Part shown: positions 37,532 through 45,619 of the stretch, piece after piece
How the letters are laid out: each line of letters opens with the position of its first letter
How positions within the stretch are numbered: the stretch's first letter is position 1
NCBI GenBank assembly: GCA_022842205.1
Contig: JALHQA010000010.1
Coordinates: 20,965 to 84,964, forward strand
Length of the DNA stretch: 64,000 nucleotides
Origin: Hyphomicrobiales bacterium
GTDB lineage: Bacteria > Pseudomonadota > Alphaproteobacteria > Rhizobiales > Methylopilaceae
Direction of reading: 5' to 3'
Program-made: the position numbers and the translations under genes
Notes under the pieces: generated by a model
What the model was told of the DNA's origin: nothing
The model's input: the letters and a program-made list of their open reading frames with translations, nothing else
Database searches by the model: none

Positions 37532-39242
37532 AACACTCTGTCTCACCGTCCGCTCCCGGATGCGTGACGGCGCCATACCGCGCCGGACCGCATGCCTGGG
37601 CAAACTTCCAGATCGCCCCTGACCCATATTTCGTCGCGCGCGGCTTCCAATCCGCCTTGCGCTTCTCAAGCTCTTCATCCGAAAGCCTGACATTCAACGT
37701 GCCTTCGATCGCGTTCATCTCGACGATGTCGCCATCGCGGATATGCGCGATCGGGCCGCCGACCGCCGCTTCCGGGCCGACATGACCGACGCAAAATCCG
37801 CGCGTGGCGCCCGAGAAACGGCCGTCGGTGATGAGCGCAACCTTGTCGCCCATGCCCTGACCGTACAGGGCCGCGGTGGTCGAGAGCATTTCCGGCATGC
37901 CAGGCGCGCCCTTCGGACCGACGTAGCGGATGACGAGAACCTCGCCTTCCTTGTACTTACGATGCGTGACCGCGTCGAAACACTCTTCCTCGGTGTCGAA
38001 ACACCGTGCCGGACCCGAGAACACCTGGTTTTTAAGACCCGCAACCTTCACGATGGCGCCGTCGGGAGCGAGATTGCCGGCAAGGCCGACAACACCGCCC
38101 GTTGGCGTGATGGGTTTGTCGGCGGGAAAAACGACATCCTGATGGTCGTTCCAGCGCACTTTTGCGAGATTTTCGGCAATTGTGCGGCCCGTAACGGTCA
38201 TGCAGTCGCCGTGCAGGAAACCGTGGTCGAGCAGCGTCTTCATCAGCAACGGTATGCCGCCGACCTCGAACATGTCCTTCGCGACGTAACGGCCGCCCGG
38301 TTTCAGATCGGCGATGTAGGGCGTCTTCTTGAAGATTTCGGCGACGTCGAACAGATCGAACTTGATGCCCGCTTCATGCGCCATGGCCGGCAGATGCAGC
38401 GCGGCATTGGTCGAGCCGCCGGACGCGGCGACCACGGTCGCGGCATTTTCCAGTGCCTTGCGGGTGACGATGTCGCGCGGGCGAATATTCCGGGCGATGA
38501 GCTCCATGACCTTCTCGCCGGCCGTCATGCAGAAACTGTCGCGGATTTCGTAGGGCGCCGGCGCGCCCGCCGAATAGGGCAGCGCAAGGCCGATGGCCTC
38601 GGACACCGTGGCCATGGTATTGGCGGTAAACTGGGCGCCGCAGGCACCGGCCGAGGGACAGGCGACCTGCTCCAGTTCGTCGAGATCGGCGTCGGACATG
38701 TCGCCGACCGAATGCTTGCCGACCGCCTCGAACAGATCCTGCACCGTGACCGGCTGGCCACGATAGGAGCCCGGAAGGATCGACCCGCCATAGATGAAGA
38801 TCGACGGCACGTTGAGGCGGATCATCGCCATCATCATGCCCGGCAGGGACTTGTCGCAACCGGCGAGGCCGACCAGCGCGTCGTAGGAATGACCGCGGAT
38901 CGTGAGCTCAACCGAATCCGCAATGACTTCGCGCGAGGCGAGCGAGGACTTCATGCCCTCATGACCCATGGCGATGCCGTCGGTGACGGTGATGGTGCAG
39001 AATTCGCGCGGGGTGCCGTTCGCGGCCGCAACGCCTTTCTTCACCGCCTGCGCCTGGCGCATCAGCGAGATGTTACAGGGAGCGGCCTCGTTCCAGCAGC
39101 TCGCGACGCCGACCAATGGCTGGTGAATCTGCTCCTTGGTCAGGCCCATTGCATAGAGATACGACCGGTGCGGTGCCCGCGCCGGACCCTCCGTCACATG
39201 ACGGCTGGGGAGTTTCGTCTTCTCAAAAACCTTAGCGTCCAT
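37518..39242 (-). CDS. ilvD: Dihydroxy-acid dehydratase
   Basis: The 574-residue Fe-S enzyme of branched-chain amino-acid synthesis starts at ATG 39240-39242 ([20 protein letters not shown]). Cluster and substrate motifs are [53 protein letters not shown] and [16 protein letters not shown]. Length matches the short IlvD type. The 1.1-kb region upstream is gene-free and carries repeat element copy B transcribed in the same direction. Confidence 0.97.
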   Translation of the reverse strand: MDAKVFEKTKLPSRHVTEGPARAPHRSYLYAMGLTKEQIHQPLVGVASCWNEAAPCNISLMRQAQAVKKGVAAANGTPREFCTITVTDGIAMGHEGMKSSLASREVIADSVELTIRGHSYDALVGLAGCDKSLPGMMMAMIRLNVPSIFIYGGSILPGSYRGQPVTVQDLFEAVGKHSVGDMSDADLDELEQVACPSAGACGAQFTANTMATVSEAIGLALPYSAGAPAPYEIRDSFCMTAGEKVMELIARNIRPRDIVTRKALENAATVVAASGGSTNAALHLPAMAHEAGIKFDLFDVAEIFKKTPYIADLKPGGRYVAKDMFEVGGIPLLMKTLLDHGFLHGDCMTVTGRTIAENLAKVRWNDHQDVVFPADKPITPTGGVVGLAGNLAPDGAIVKVAGLKNQVFSGPARCFDTEEECFDAVTHRKYKEGEVLVIRYVGPKGAPGMPEMLSTTAALYGQGMGDKVALITDGRFSGATRGFCVGHVGPEAAVGGPIAHIRDGDIVEMNAIEGTLNVRLSDEELEKRKADWKPRATKYGSGAIWKFAQACGPARYGAVTHPGADGETECYADI

Positions 39243-39603
39243 AGCGGGCCCTTCGCGTGCTCTGTTGGTTGCACGCGGTCTCAACCGTTCTGGTACGGAA
39301 CCTGGATCGCCGCCGGGCTTTTGCCCTTGTTCAAGCGCGGGAACACCTTTGCCGCACACTCTCCTGTCGAGGACCGACATGCGGCTCCGTCTATGGCGCA
39401 ATTGGGGCGAATTGTCCCTGCCGGGGCACCCCCGGCTCGCAATCACGCAACAGAGTTGCCGAAGTGTCACATATGCAAAGCCGAGAGTGATTCCAACGGC
39501 AGCGCGAGAGCCGCCGTCACAGCGAGGCATGCGCCATCGGCTCCGGAAGAAGGCGTGCGATGCGCGGGGCTCTGCGCCCCGGCGGGTCCTCGTCCTCTCG
39601 TCA
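39243..39603. other. Gene-free stretch upstream of ilvD
   Basis: No credible ORF is present. It holds a GC hairpin (gcgcggggctctgcgccccg near 39558-39577) and the ilvD leader. A leader peptide rich in Ile/Leu/Val was looked for and not found. It connects copy B of the structured element to ilvD. Confidence 0.4.
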
Positions 39604-40046
39604 CCCTCCAAAACAGAGGGGCGCGCGGGACGCCGGGAGATTGGCCGCTCCCGCGGCGGCGCTGGCAGTGTTTGAGAACACCAGCACCAGTTTGTCATTC
39701 ACCTCGGGGAAGCCGCTCTCTCAAGTTTCGCAATCCGCGAACACTTGATTGCGCCGGCGTCCCGCGCACGGTGTCTTTTCGGCTTGCTGCGTGCTCGCCC
39801 CTGGAGGCTTAGCTTTGTAGCCTCCACTAACGGGACCCCGTGCCGGCCTCTAGCCTCCCGGTTTGGAGGTTAACGGGCCGGCCGACCGAAGGGGTCTCCT
39901 GTGGCGGGTGTACCGAGCCCGCCGGGACCGCACGCCTTGGGCCGCCGGACTTGGGAAGCGACTCCCGCACCCGGCACCGCACTCCCGATCCACCCAAACG
40001 ACGCCTCGCGAGAGCGCCCTCCGTGACCGAAAGCACGCCCTGTGTA
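39604..40046 (-). ncRNA. Candidate structured non-coding RNA, repeat element copy B
   Basis: This is the reverse-strand counterpart of copy A (12264-12660). It starts with GGGCGTGCTTTCGGTCACGG and shares long identical stretches such as GGCGCTCTCGCGAGGCGTCG and GGTCGGCCGGCCCGTTAAC. Helix CCTCC-aaaccg-GGAGG (39854-39869) has two compensatory pairs relative to copy A. The CCGGG/TCCGG stem has a G-U where copy A has A-U, and the GGCGGG/CCCGCC stem has a G-C where copy A has G-U. The distal part differs in sequence from copy A but again forms hairpins, and is closed by GCGCGGGACGCC / GGCGTCCCGCGCG. It is transcribed toward ilvD. Confidence 0.6.
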
Positions 40047-40069
40047 GCAGATCATAGGAATAAAGTCCA
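40041..40069 (-). promoter_or_regulatory. Promoter-like -35/-10 of structured element copy B
   Basis: On the minus strand TGGACT (40064-40069), a 17-bp spacer and TACACA (40041-40046). Sixteen of the 17 spacer bases match copy A, far more than spacing alone requires, so the spacer itself may be bound or the whole block moves as a unit. Confidence 0.6.
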
Positions 40070-40090
40070 GGATTATTTTCAGGCACCTTG

Positions 40091-40179
40091 CCCGTCATGA
40101 TCGGGATTGGCCCGAGCATCCACGAGTGCGGATTGGTGCCCAAACGCGTGGATGGCAGGGCCAAGCCCTGCCATGACGG
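40091..40179. repeat. Dispersed inverted repeat (cgtcatgat...atgacgg type)
   Basis: cccgtcatgatcggg...gcatccacg pairs imperfectly with cgtggatggcagggcc...ccatgacgg. It resembles the catalogue of 80-100 bp intergenic repeats frequent in Hyphomicrobiales genomes. One copy is seen in this window. Confidence 0.65.
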
Positions 40180-40230
40180 ATGAGAGGCCTTGCACCGGAC
40201 ACTCCCTCACTGCGCGCGGCGGCTTGCGCT

Positions 40231-40320
40231 ACTCAACTCGGCTGTCGCCGAGTTGAGTTTACGAGTGCCGAACTCAGGAACACCCGAGTTCGGTGTCGTT
40301 CTCTCCCGCAAGCGGGAGAG
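40231..40320. repeat. Three consecutive perfect hairpins
   Basis: actcaactcggc-tgtc-gccgagttgagt (12-bp arms, 40231-40258), then ccgaactc...gagttcgg (40268-40293), then ctctcccgcaagcgggagag (40301-40320). The first two share the core cgagtt/aactcg, so they could also pair with each other in alternative folds. They lie just beyond the 3' end of the ArsR-led operon (DUF1579 gene ends at 40332) and may act as its transcript end. Confidence 0.75.
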
Positions 40321-40331
40321 AGGCCCGTGCC

Positions 40332-40808
40332 TTACTTCTTCCGCTTGAAGGTCATGGACATGAATTTGGTCCACGAACCGTCGTCGCCCTTGGTCTGCGA
40401 CGAGAGGACATATTCGTCGTCGCTTTTGACCTCGACGATGTCCTGATAATCGGCAAGCGACCCATCGCCCTTGAAGCTGGGGCCCCTGGTGTCCAGAGTG
40501 AGAACATCGCCCTTGAGCGTACCCTCGTAGACCCACATCGAATCCATCATGTCGGACACAAAACTGCCGACGAATTTCTTCTTCGCCTGATCGTAACCGA
40601 GCGTAATCACGGACATCGACTTCTGATCGCTACCCGGCATCTGGCCGGTCATTTCGCCAACCGTCCACAGATCGCCAAAGGCGCGGATGGTTTCGGTCCC
40701 GGAGCTTTTGTGCTGCTCCGGCCCCATGCTCATTTCGCCGTCATAGGTCCATTCGCCGACCAGACGGCGAAGCCATGCGTGTTCCTTGGCGGGTTTCGGC
40801 ATTTCCAT
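40332..40808 (-). CDS. DUF1579 family protein
   Basis: The 158-residue protein starts MEMPKPAKEHAWLRRLVGEW and has the DUF1579 core with repeated beta strands (TETIRAFGDLWTVGEMTGQM, MSVITLGYDQAKKKFVGSFV, VYEGTLKGDVLTLDTRGPSF). Such lipocalin-like beta-barrels have no assigned activity. It is last in a minus-strand operon led by an ArsR regulator and otherwise made of SRPBCC and VOC proteins, so it may bind the same small ligand (inference). AGGGAGA precedes the start. Confidence 0.85.
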   Translation of the reverse strand: MEMPKPAKEHAWLRRLVGEWTYDGEMSMGPEQHKSSGTETIRAFGDLWTVGEMTGQMPGSDQKSMSVITLGYDQAKKKFVGSFVSDMMDSMWVYEGTLKGDVLTLDTRGPSFKGDGSLADYQDIVEVKSDDEYVLSSQTKGDDGSWTKFMSMTFKRKK

Positions 40809-40820
40809 GTCGCTTCTCCC

Positions 40821-41327
40821 TTACTTTTTCGATTTGGCAAGATAATCGTCGAGTTGATCGAACGTACCGCTGAAACCCGCCTGCATGCTCGGCGCGCCTT
40901 CTTCGAAAATCCTTATCTCTTCCGCCGTCGCATTGATCGGATGGCTCCGGAGCGAGATTTCCGTTTTGCCGCCCTTGTCGGCAAATGTGACCGTCGTCAG
41001 GAGTTCAGCGGGCCATTTCGGGTTCAGGAAATGCCTGCCTATGCCACCTTCCGCGTCCGAGAATGACAGAACATACACAAGCCGTTCCTGGGGCACGATC
41101 TCGCGGTAGATGAACCGGCCAAAGAATTTGTGGCCGTCTGGAGCCTCAAGGCCATAATGGAACATGCCGCCCGGCCTCAGATCGACTTTGGTGGACAGTG
41201 TCTTGAAACCCTTCGGGCTCCACCACTCCAGCAGATGGACTTCATCAGTCCAGACACGCCAAACAAGATCGCGGGGCGCGTCGAAGACGCGCGTGATCGC
41301 GAACTGGAACTGCGTTTCCGGCTCCAT
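40821..41327 (-). CDS. SRPBCC (AHSA1-like) protein, copy 3
   Basis: The 168-residue START-fold protein has the AHSA1 N-terminus FQFAITRVFDAPRDLVWRVW, EWWSPKGF, the GGMFHYGLEAPDGHKFFG strand pair and a C-terminal helix FSGTFDQLDDYLAKSKK. These proteins bind hydrophobic ligands in a helix-grip pocket. Start ATG 41325-41327 with GGAGAAAG upstream. It lies 12 bp before DUF1579 and is one of three SRPBCC members in this operon. Confidence 0.9.
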   Translation of the reverse strand: MEPETQFQFAITRVFDAPRDLVWRVWTDEVHLLEWWSPKGFKTLSTKVDLRPGGMFHYGLEAPDGHKFFGRFIYREIVPQERLVYVLSFSDAEGGIGRHFLNPKWPAELLTTVTFADKGGKTEISLRSHPINATAEEIRIFEEGAPSMQAGFSGTFDQLDDYLAKSKK

Positions 41328-41353
41328 CAATCTTTCTCCGTATACTGGTGCGC

Positions 41354-41776
41354 TTATTGAGCAAGCGGCGCGTTGAACATCCAGCGATGACCGTACACAT
41401 CGCGGACACCGGCGAAGCGCGCCTTCCAGAACGTATCTTCCGGCGGCATGATGCTTGTGCAGCCTGCGTCCGTCGCACGCGTGTAGATCGCGTCGACTTC
41501 ACCCGGCGTCTTGAAGTGCAGGACGACCGCGACGGGCGGCGGATTCGCCTCGGTCGGCGCCCTCACAGGTTCGCAATTTTGCGAAAACTCCGGAAACTCG
41601 TCCGCCAGCATGACATAAGCGCCGTTGACCTTGATCTCAGCGTGCATGAGCCGTTTGCCGTCCTCCGCCGGCATGCGCGTGACCTCGGTGGCGCCAAGCG
41701 CTTTTGCGTAAAAGTCGATCGCGCCTGCCGCGTCGCGGACGGTGAGATAGGGGTTGAGCCTGTATTCTTCGGTCAT
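41354..41776 (-). CDS. VOC family protein (PhnB/glyoxalase-like)
   Basis: The 140-residue protein has two beta-alpha-beta-beta-beta modules: LNPYLTVRDAAGAIDFYAKA and VVLHFKTPGEVDAIYTRATD, ending FAGVRDVYGHRWMF. The VOC fold underlies glyoxalase, dioxygenase and fosfomycin-resistance enzymes. A PhnB-like assignment fits length and sequence, but the metal-ligand set cannot be confirmed by eye. It sits between SRPBCC genes in the ArsR-led operon. Confidence 0.88.
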   Translation of the reverse strand: MTEEYRLNPYLTVRDAAGAIDFYAKALGATEVTRMPAEDGKRLMHAEIKVNGAYVMLADEFPEFSQNCEPVRAPTEANPPPVAVVLHFKTPGEVDAIYTRATDAGCTSIMPPEDTFWKARFAGVRDVYGHRWMFNAPLAQ

Positions 41777-41824
41777 CTCTGCACTCCCTCGTATTTCCCG
41801 TTGAAGCGGCCTGCAGCCGCGATG

Positions 41825-42316
41825 TCAGACTTCCGTCCCTTCCAGCTCGCGCAACAGCTGTTCGAGCTTGTCGAAGGTGAGCGCAGCGCCCTGTTCCATG
41901 CCGGACTGCAGATGACCATCGCGGCCCTCCTTCGTCTTGTGGCGGATATTCGACGTCATGAGCGTGCGGCCATCGCGCTCGTCGAGCGTCAGGGTCACGA
42001 CATAATCGTGCTGTGCGAAGGGCTCGTAACGCTCGGTGCTGATGACGAGGACAGGCGCAATGATCTCGATGTATTCGCCGCTGAAAGCATGGACCTCGCC
42101 GCCCATGTTGAGCACGTAGCGCCATTTGCCGCCGATACGGAAATCAATCTCGAAGGTCGAGTCCGTACTTTCCGCGCATCCCCACCAGCGGCGCACATGC
42201 TGCGGCTTCGTCATGGCGTCGAACACCAGCGCGGCGGGCGCGTCGAACCAGCGCGTCATGACGATTTCAAGATCCGACGGAGTGGTGACCGTCAGCTTGT
42301 CCAATCTCGCATCCAT
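41825..42316 (-). CDS. SRPBCC (AHSA1-like) protein, copy 2
   Basis: The 163-residue START-fold protein starts MDARLDKLTVTTPSDLEIVM with RWFDAPAALVFDAMTKPQHV, RRWWGC, the central FRIGGKWRYVLNMGGEVHAF and a C-terminal helix (GAALTFDKLEQLLRELE). GAGGGAGAG precedes ATG 42314-42316. A longer in-frame reading overlaps the upstream SRPBCC gene and is rejected. Confidence 0.9.
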   Translation of the reverse strand: MDARLDKLTVTTPSDLEIVMTRWFDAPAALVFDAMTKPQHVRRWWGCAESTDSTFEIDFRIGGKWRYVLNMGGEVHAFSGEYIEIIAPVLVISTERYEPFAQHDYVVTLTLDERDGRTLMTSNIRHKTKEGRDGHLQSGMEQGAALTFDKLEQLLRELEGTEV

Positions 42317-42327
42317 GCTGCTCTCCC

Positions 42328-42792
42328 TCAGGCTATTGTCTTCAGGAGATCGCCGAGACGATCGAACGCGCTGTTCCAGCCGCCATTGTGGCCGTCGCGA
42401 TCCTCGATCGTGTTGAACTTTTCCTGACGCAAGGTGAATTTCGTTTTCCCCTTGCCCGCATCTTCGAACGTCAACGTGACGAGCATGTCCTGCTCGCCAT
42501 TGTCGCGGTCCCAGGCGAATGTGAAGGCAAGAAGCTTGTGCTCGACGATGTCGCGGTAGACGCCGCCATGACCGAGCAGTTCGCCGGTCTCGATGCTTTT
42601 CAGAACCGTGCGATACTTTCCGCCAACGCGGAAATCGCCTTCGACCGAAATCGCCGGATAGTCGCGCGGACCTGCCCACTGCAGCGCGAGCGCTGGGTCG
42701 GCCCAGGCCTGCCAGACCAGCTCCTTGGGCGCATCGAATATGCGCGTAATGACGAGAACGCGGTCGTCGGCGGCGGCATCAAGGCTGGCCAT
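42328..42792 (-). CDS. SRPBCC (AHSA1-like) protein, copy 1
   Basis: The 154-residue START-fold protein starts MASLDAAADDRVLVITRIFD and has APKELVWQAWADPALALQWA, FRVGGKYRTVLKSIETGELL and KFNTIEDRDGHNGGWNSAFD with a terminal helix. Its ATG lies inside the last 14 bases of the ArsR gene, so the regulator and first SRPBCC gene are translationally coupled. ArsR plus adjacent AHSA1 genes is a recurring bacterial pairing. Confidence 0.9.
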   Translation of the reverse strand: MASLDAAADDRVLVITRIFDAPKELVWQAWADPALALQWAGPRDYPAISVEGDFRVGGKYRTVLKSIETGELLGHGGVYRDIVEHKLLAFTFAWDRDNGEQDMLVTLTFEDAGKGKTKFTLRQEKFNTIEDRDGHNGGWNSAFDRLGDLLKTIA

Positions 42793-43126
42793 CGTTTCCT
42801 CCCCTGGCCTGAATTTCGCGCAGATAGTCCTCAAGACGGTCGAGCCTGGCGCTCCACATCTTGCGGTATTCATCAAGCCATTCCTCGGCGGCCCTGATGC
42901 CGTCCGGCTCAATGCGGGCCGGACGCGACTGGGCGTGACGCCCGCGCGAGATCAGACCCGCCTGCTCCAGAACCTTCAGGTGTTTGGAGACCGCCGGCAG
43001 GCTGATCTCGAACGGCGCGGCCAGTTCGTTGACGGAGGTTTCCCCCTGCGCGAGGCGCGCCAGAATCGCCCGCCGCGTCGGATCGGCAAGCGCAGCGAAG
43101 GTGGCGCTGAGGCGGTCTGCGTGCAT
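42779..43126 (-). CDS. ArsR family transcriptional regulator
   Basis: The 115-residue winged-helix protein begins MHADRLSATFAALADPTRRA. The recognition helix region reads NELAAPFEISLPAVSKHLKV followed by LEQAGLISRGRHAQ. There are no cysteine pairs like the metal-sensing ArsR sites, so it is the non-metal type often paired with SRPBCC proteins. It is the first gene of the operon and its start lies 11 bp from a perfect 24-bp palindrome, indicating autoregulation (inference). ATG 43126 is preferred over TTG 43132. Confidence 0.92.
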   Translation of the reverse strand: MHADRLSATFAALADPTRRAILARLAQGETSVNELAAPFEISLPAVSKHLKVLEQAGLISRGRHAQSRPARIEPDGIRAAEEWLDEYRKMWSARLDRLEDYLREIQARGGNDGQP

Positions 43127-43136
43127 CGACAATTTG

Positions 43137-43160
43137 CCAATCAGTTAAATAACTGATTGG
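43137..43160. promoter_or_regulatory. Perfect palindromic operator of the ArsR-led operon
   Basis: Arms CCAATCAGTTA (43137-43147) and TAACTGATTGG (43150-43160) are exact inverse complements around an AA centre: 11-bp arms in a 24-bp site. It lies between the ArsR start and an AT-rich -10-like patch (43161-43170), the right place for repression of its own operon. Confidence 0.8.
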
Positions 43161-43278
43161 TTAAATATACGGAGCGACCCGTGTGGTCAACCCCGGATTC
43201 TAGCCGCCTCGCCTTCGTCAGAGCGTCATAGGATCGGGGCAAGGCTGGGGTATCTCGAGTCCGGATTGGAGCCATTCG

Positions 43279-44445
43279 ATGACCACCCTTCGATTTCTGC
43301 TGTGCGCCGCCACCGCCCTCACCGGCCTTGCCCTCCCCGCCCTGGCGCAGGAGAAGACACTCGATGGCAACCCGCCCGTCGTGATCGCGCATCGCGGGGC
43401 CTCGGGCTATTTGCCCGATCACACGATCGAGGCCTATACGAAGGCCATCGAATTGGGCGCCGACTTCATCGAGCCGGACCTTGTCGCGACCAAGGACGGT
43501 GTACTTATTGCCCGTCACGAGCCCATGCTCGGCGGCACGACGGACGTGGCCGACCGGCCCGAATTCGCCCCGCGCAAACGCACGATGAATGTCGACGGCA
43601 TTCCGACAGAGGACTGGTTTGCCAGCGACTTCACGCTTGCGGAGATCAAGACGCTGCGGGCCAGACAGCCGCTCTCCGAGCGGGATCAGAGCTTCAACGG
43701 CAAATTCCAGATCCCGACGCTGCAGGAGGTGATCGACCTTGCCAAGGCGCAAAGCCAGAGCACGGGACGCACGATCGGCATCGCGCCGGAAACCAAGCAT
43801 CCGACCTTCCATTCCGCCATCGGCCTGCCGCTGGAGGACCGGCTGATCGAAACGCTGCAGGAAGCCGGCTGGACGGAGAAGGACTCGCCCGCCGTGATCC
43901 AGAGCTTCGAGACCGCCAACCTGAAATATCTCAACACACGCACGAACCTGCGTCTGGTGCAGCTTGTCGACGGCGACACGGTGGATGCGAACGGCCAGAA
44001 CAGCGGGGAGCCGCCCTATGTGAAGCCGTATGATTTCGTCGTGACGGGCGATGCCCGCACGAACAACGACCTCCTGACGGCCGAGGGTCTCAAGGAAATC
44101 GCGGCCTATGCCGACGGCGTGTCGCCGTGGAAGCCTTATCTGATCCCGACCGTTCCGGTCGATGCAAACGGCGACGGCAAGCCTGACGACCTGAACGGCG
44201 ACGGCGCCATGGACGAACGCGACAAGGCGCTCGGCACTCCGACCGACGTGGTGAAGAACGCGCACGCCGCCGGCCTGTTCGTACATACATGGACGTTCCG
44301 CAGCGAGCCCCGCCGCCTGGCCTCGACGTTCAAGAACGACCCGGCCGCCGAGTACAAGGCGTTCTTCGAGATCGGCGTGGACGGGATATTCAGCGACTTC
44401 ACCGACCACGCGGTGGCGGCGCGCAAGAGCGCGGCGACGAACTGA
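43279..44445 (+). CDS. glpQ: Periplasmic glycerophosphodiester phosphodiesterase
   Basis: The 388-residue protein has signal peptide [20 protein letters not shown] cleaved after ALA. The GDPD catalytic motifs are [39 protein letters not shown] and later FETANLKYL. It hydrolyses glycerophosphodiesters in the periplasm. Near residues 295-315 is an insertion rich in DxNxDG ([15 protein letters not shown]) that looks like a calcium-binding EF-hand/dockerin-like loop, next to the final barrel strands. GDPD enzymes of the GlpQ type require Ca2+, so the loop may be a structural calcium site. Confidence 0.94.
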   Translation: MTTLRFLLCAATALTGLALPALAQEKTLDGNPPVVIAHRGASGYLPDHTIEAYTKAIELGADFIEPDLVATKDGVLIARHEPMLGGTTDVADRPEFAPRKRTMNVDGIPTEDWFASDFTLAEIKTLRARQPLSERDQSFNGKFQIPTLQEVIDLAKAQSQSTGRTIGIAPETKHPTFHSAIGLPLEDRLIETLQEAGWTEKDSPAVIQSFETANLKYLNTRTNLRLVQLVDGDTVDANGQNSGEPPYVKPYDFVVTGDARTNNDLLTAEGLKEIAAYADGVSPWKPYLIPTVPVDANGDGKPDDLNGDGAMDERDKALGTPTDVVKNAHAAGLFVHTWTFRSEPRRLASTFKNDPAAEYKAFFEIGVDGIFSDFTDHAVAARKSAATN

Positions 44446-44452
44446 ACCGGAA

Positions 44453-45448
44453 CTAGCGGCCCGGCTGCGCTGATTTCTGCGCGGTCGGGCCCGGCGCCGG
44501 GGCTTCTTCCAGAAGCTTGCGCAGCTCCGGCAGCTTATCGTTCACGAGCCAGCCGAAATAGTTCTCTTCCGGCTGCCCGCCCCGCGCACGCAGCGCCTCG
44601 GCACGCTGCGACGAGCGGCCGATATTGTAGAGTGTCGTCGTGATGCCGGGGTTTTTCGAAATGTCCTTACCGGCGATCGTCTTGTAGTCATCGATCGAAC
44701 GGCGGATGCACGCGGCCATGTACGCCAGCGACTTGTCCGGGTTCATGATGGCATCATAGACCTCGGGGGCGCGGTTCTCGCTGAGCTTCGGATAGCCGGA
44801 AATCTGCGCGACCATGTCCGACATCATCAGCGCCATCAGCGGACTGCCCTGGCCGAGACCGAACGTCTGCCCGGCGAAAAGAGGCTGGAAGAAGACCTTG
44901 CTGAAACGGTCTTTCGGGAAAGCGACGCCATCGACGGTTTTCCCGCTGAAGCTGGTTTCCCAGACTGTCTCGCGGCAGGTCCACAGTCTGTACGAGTCAT
45001 CGGCGAACTTCGCGCATTTCTCGAACTGCGGACGCGCAAGGAACTGCGCAATCGGCTCGTCGCCATAGCCGAAACGAAGCCGGCTGCTGCTGGCGTAGGA
45101 GATCGCCTGGACGTAATAGGTCTGCAGCCGGTCGAAGGCATCGACATTGTATGTATGCTCGCCGACGATGGCGCCAACCATGTGAACAGGGTCGATGTCG
45201 TAGGCTTTCGCGATCGCCTTGATCTTTCCGATCAGCACCCGGTCGGTCGCCAGAAGATCGCGGACCTTGGCGTATTTCGCCTCGAAACTGCCCTTGGTTT
45301 CGGCCGTGCGAAGAATGGAGCCGCGCGGCACGGCCGGCTGGGTGGCGTTGCGATTGCCGGGCGGCACCACGGCCAGGCCGCCGGCAGACGCCGGAGCCAT
45401 CGCGGACCATGCCGCCACAAGACAAACCGCCAAAAGACCGCGCTTCAA
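44453..45448 (-). CDS. DUF1402 family secreted protein
   Basis: About 331 residues from TTG 45446-45448 (a signal-peptide-like KRGLLAVCLVAAWSAMAPAS). The frame stays open further upstream and the true start is uncertain. The body matches DUF1402 proteins of Hyphomicrobiales: DIDPVHMVGAIVGEHTYNVD, TCRETVWETSFSGKT and TTLYNIGRSSQRAEALRARG. The GEHTYN glutamate followed by later TLYNIG recalls lysozyme-like (SLT) folds, so a peptidoglycan role is possible but unproven. It is convergent with glpQ. Confidence 0.8.
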   Translation of the reverse strand: MKRGLLAVCLVAAWSAMAPASAGGLAVVPPGNRNATQPAVPRGSILRTAETKGSFEAKYAKVRDLLATDRVLIGKIKAIAKAYDIDPVHMVGAIVGEHTYNVDAFDRLQTYYVQAISYASSSRLRFGYGDEPIAQFLARPQFEKCAKFADDSYRLWTCRETVWETSFSGKTVDGVAFPKDRFSKVFFQPLFAGQTFGLGQGSPLMALMMSDMVAQISGYPKLSENRAPEVYDAIMNPDKSLAYMAACIRRSIDDYKTIAGKDISKNPGITTTLYNIGRSSQRAEALRARGGQPEENYFGWLVNDKLPELRKLLEEAPAPGPTAQKSAQPGR

Positions 45449-45619
45449 GATGGTGCCCCGCGCACGTTTTCGTCTCCAGCCATCACCGCCGACACGCGCT
45501 TGCCGAGGACAAATTCCTGTCTCGCAGACCGCGAGCAAAAAGGCGAGCGGCGGAGCCCCTTCCCGCTTCAACGCCGTGGAAACGTTGCGAAAAAGCGACA
45601 TCTGGCAAGTGCGAGCCGG

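Noticed and set aside
39243..39600. Branched-chain leader peptide / attenuator before ilvD
   Set aside because: No ORF rich in Ile/Leu/Val and no terminator/antiterminator pair was seen.
39243..39698. N-terminal extension of ilvD to 39698
   Set aside because: Extra 152 residues are basic and unlike IlvD; the family length fits ATG 39242.
39700..39760. Short hydrophobic frame VNDKLVLVF just after element copy B as a remnant of an IscB nuclease
   Set aside because: Copy A has no comparable sequence and the match is only a handful of hydrophobic residues.
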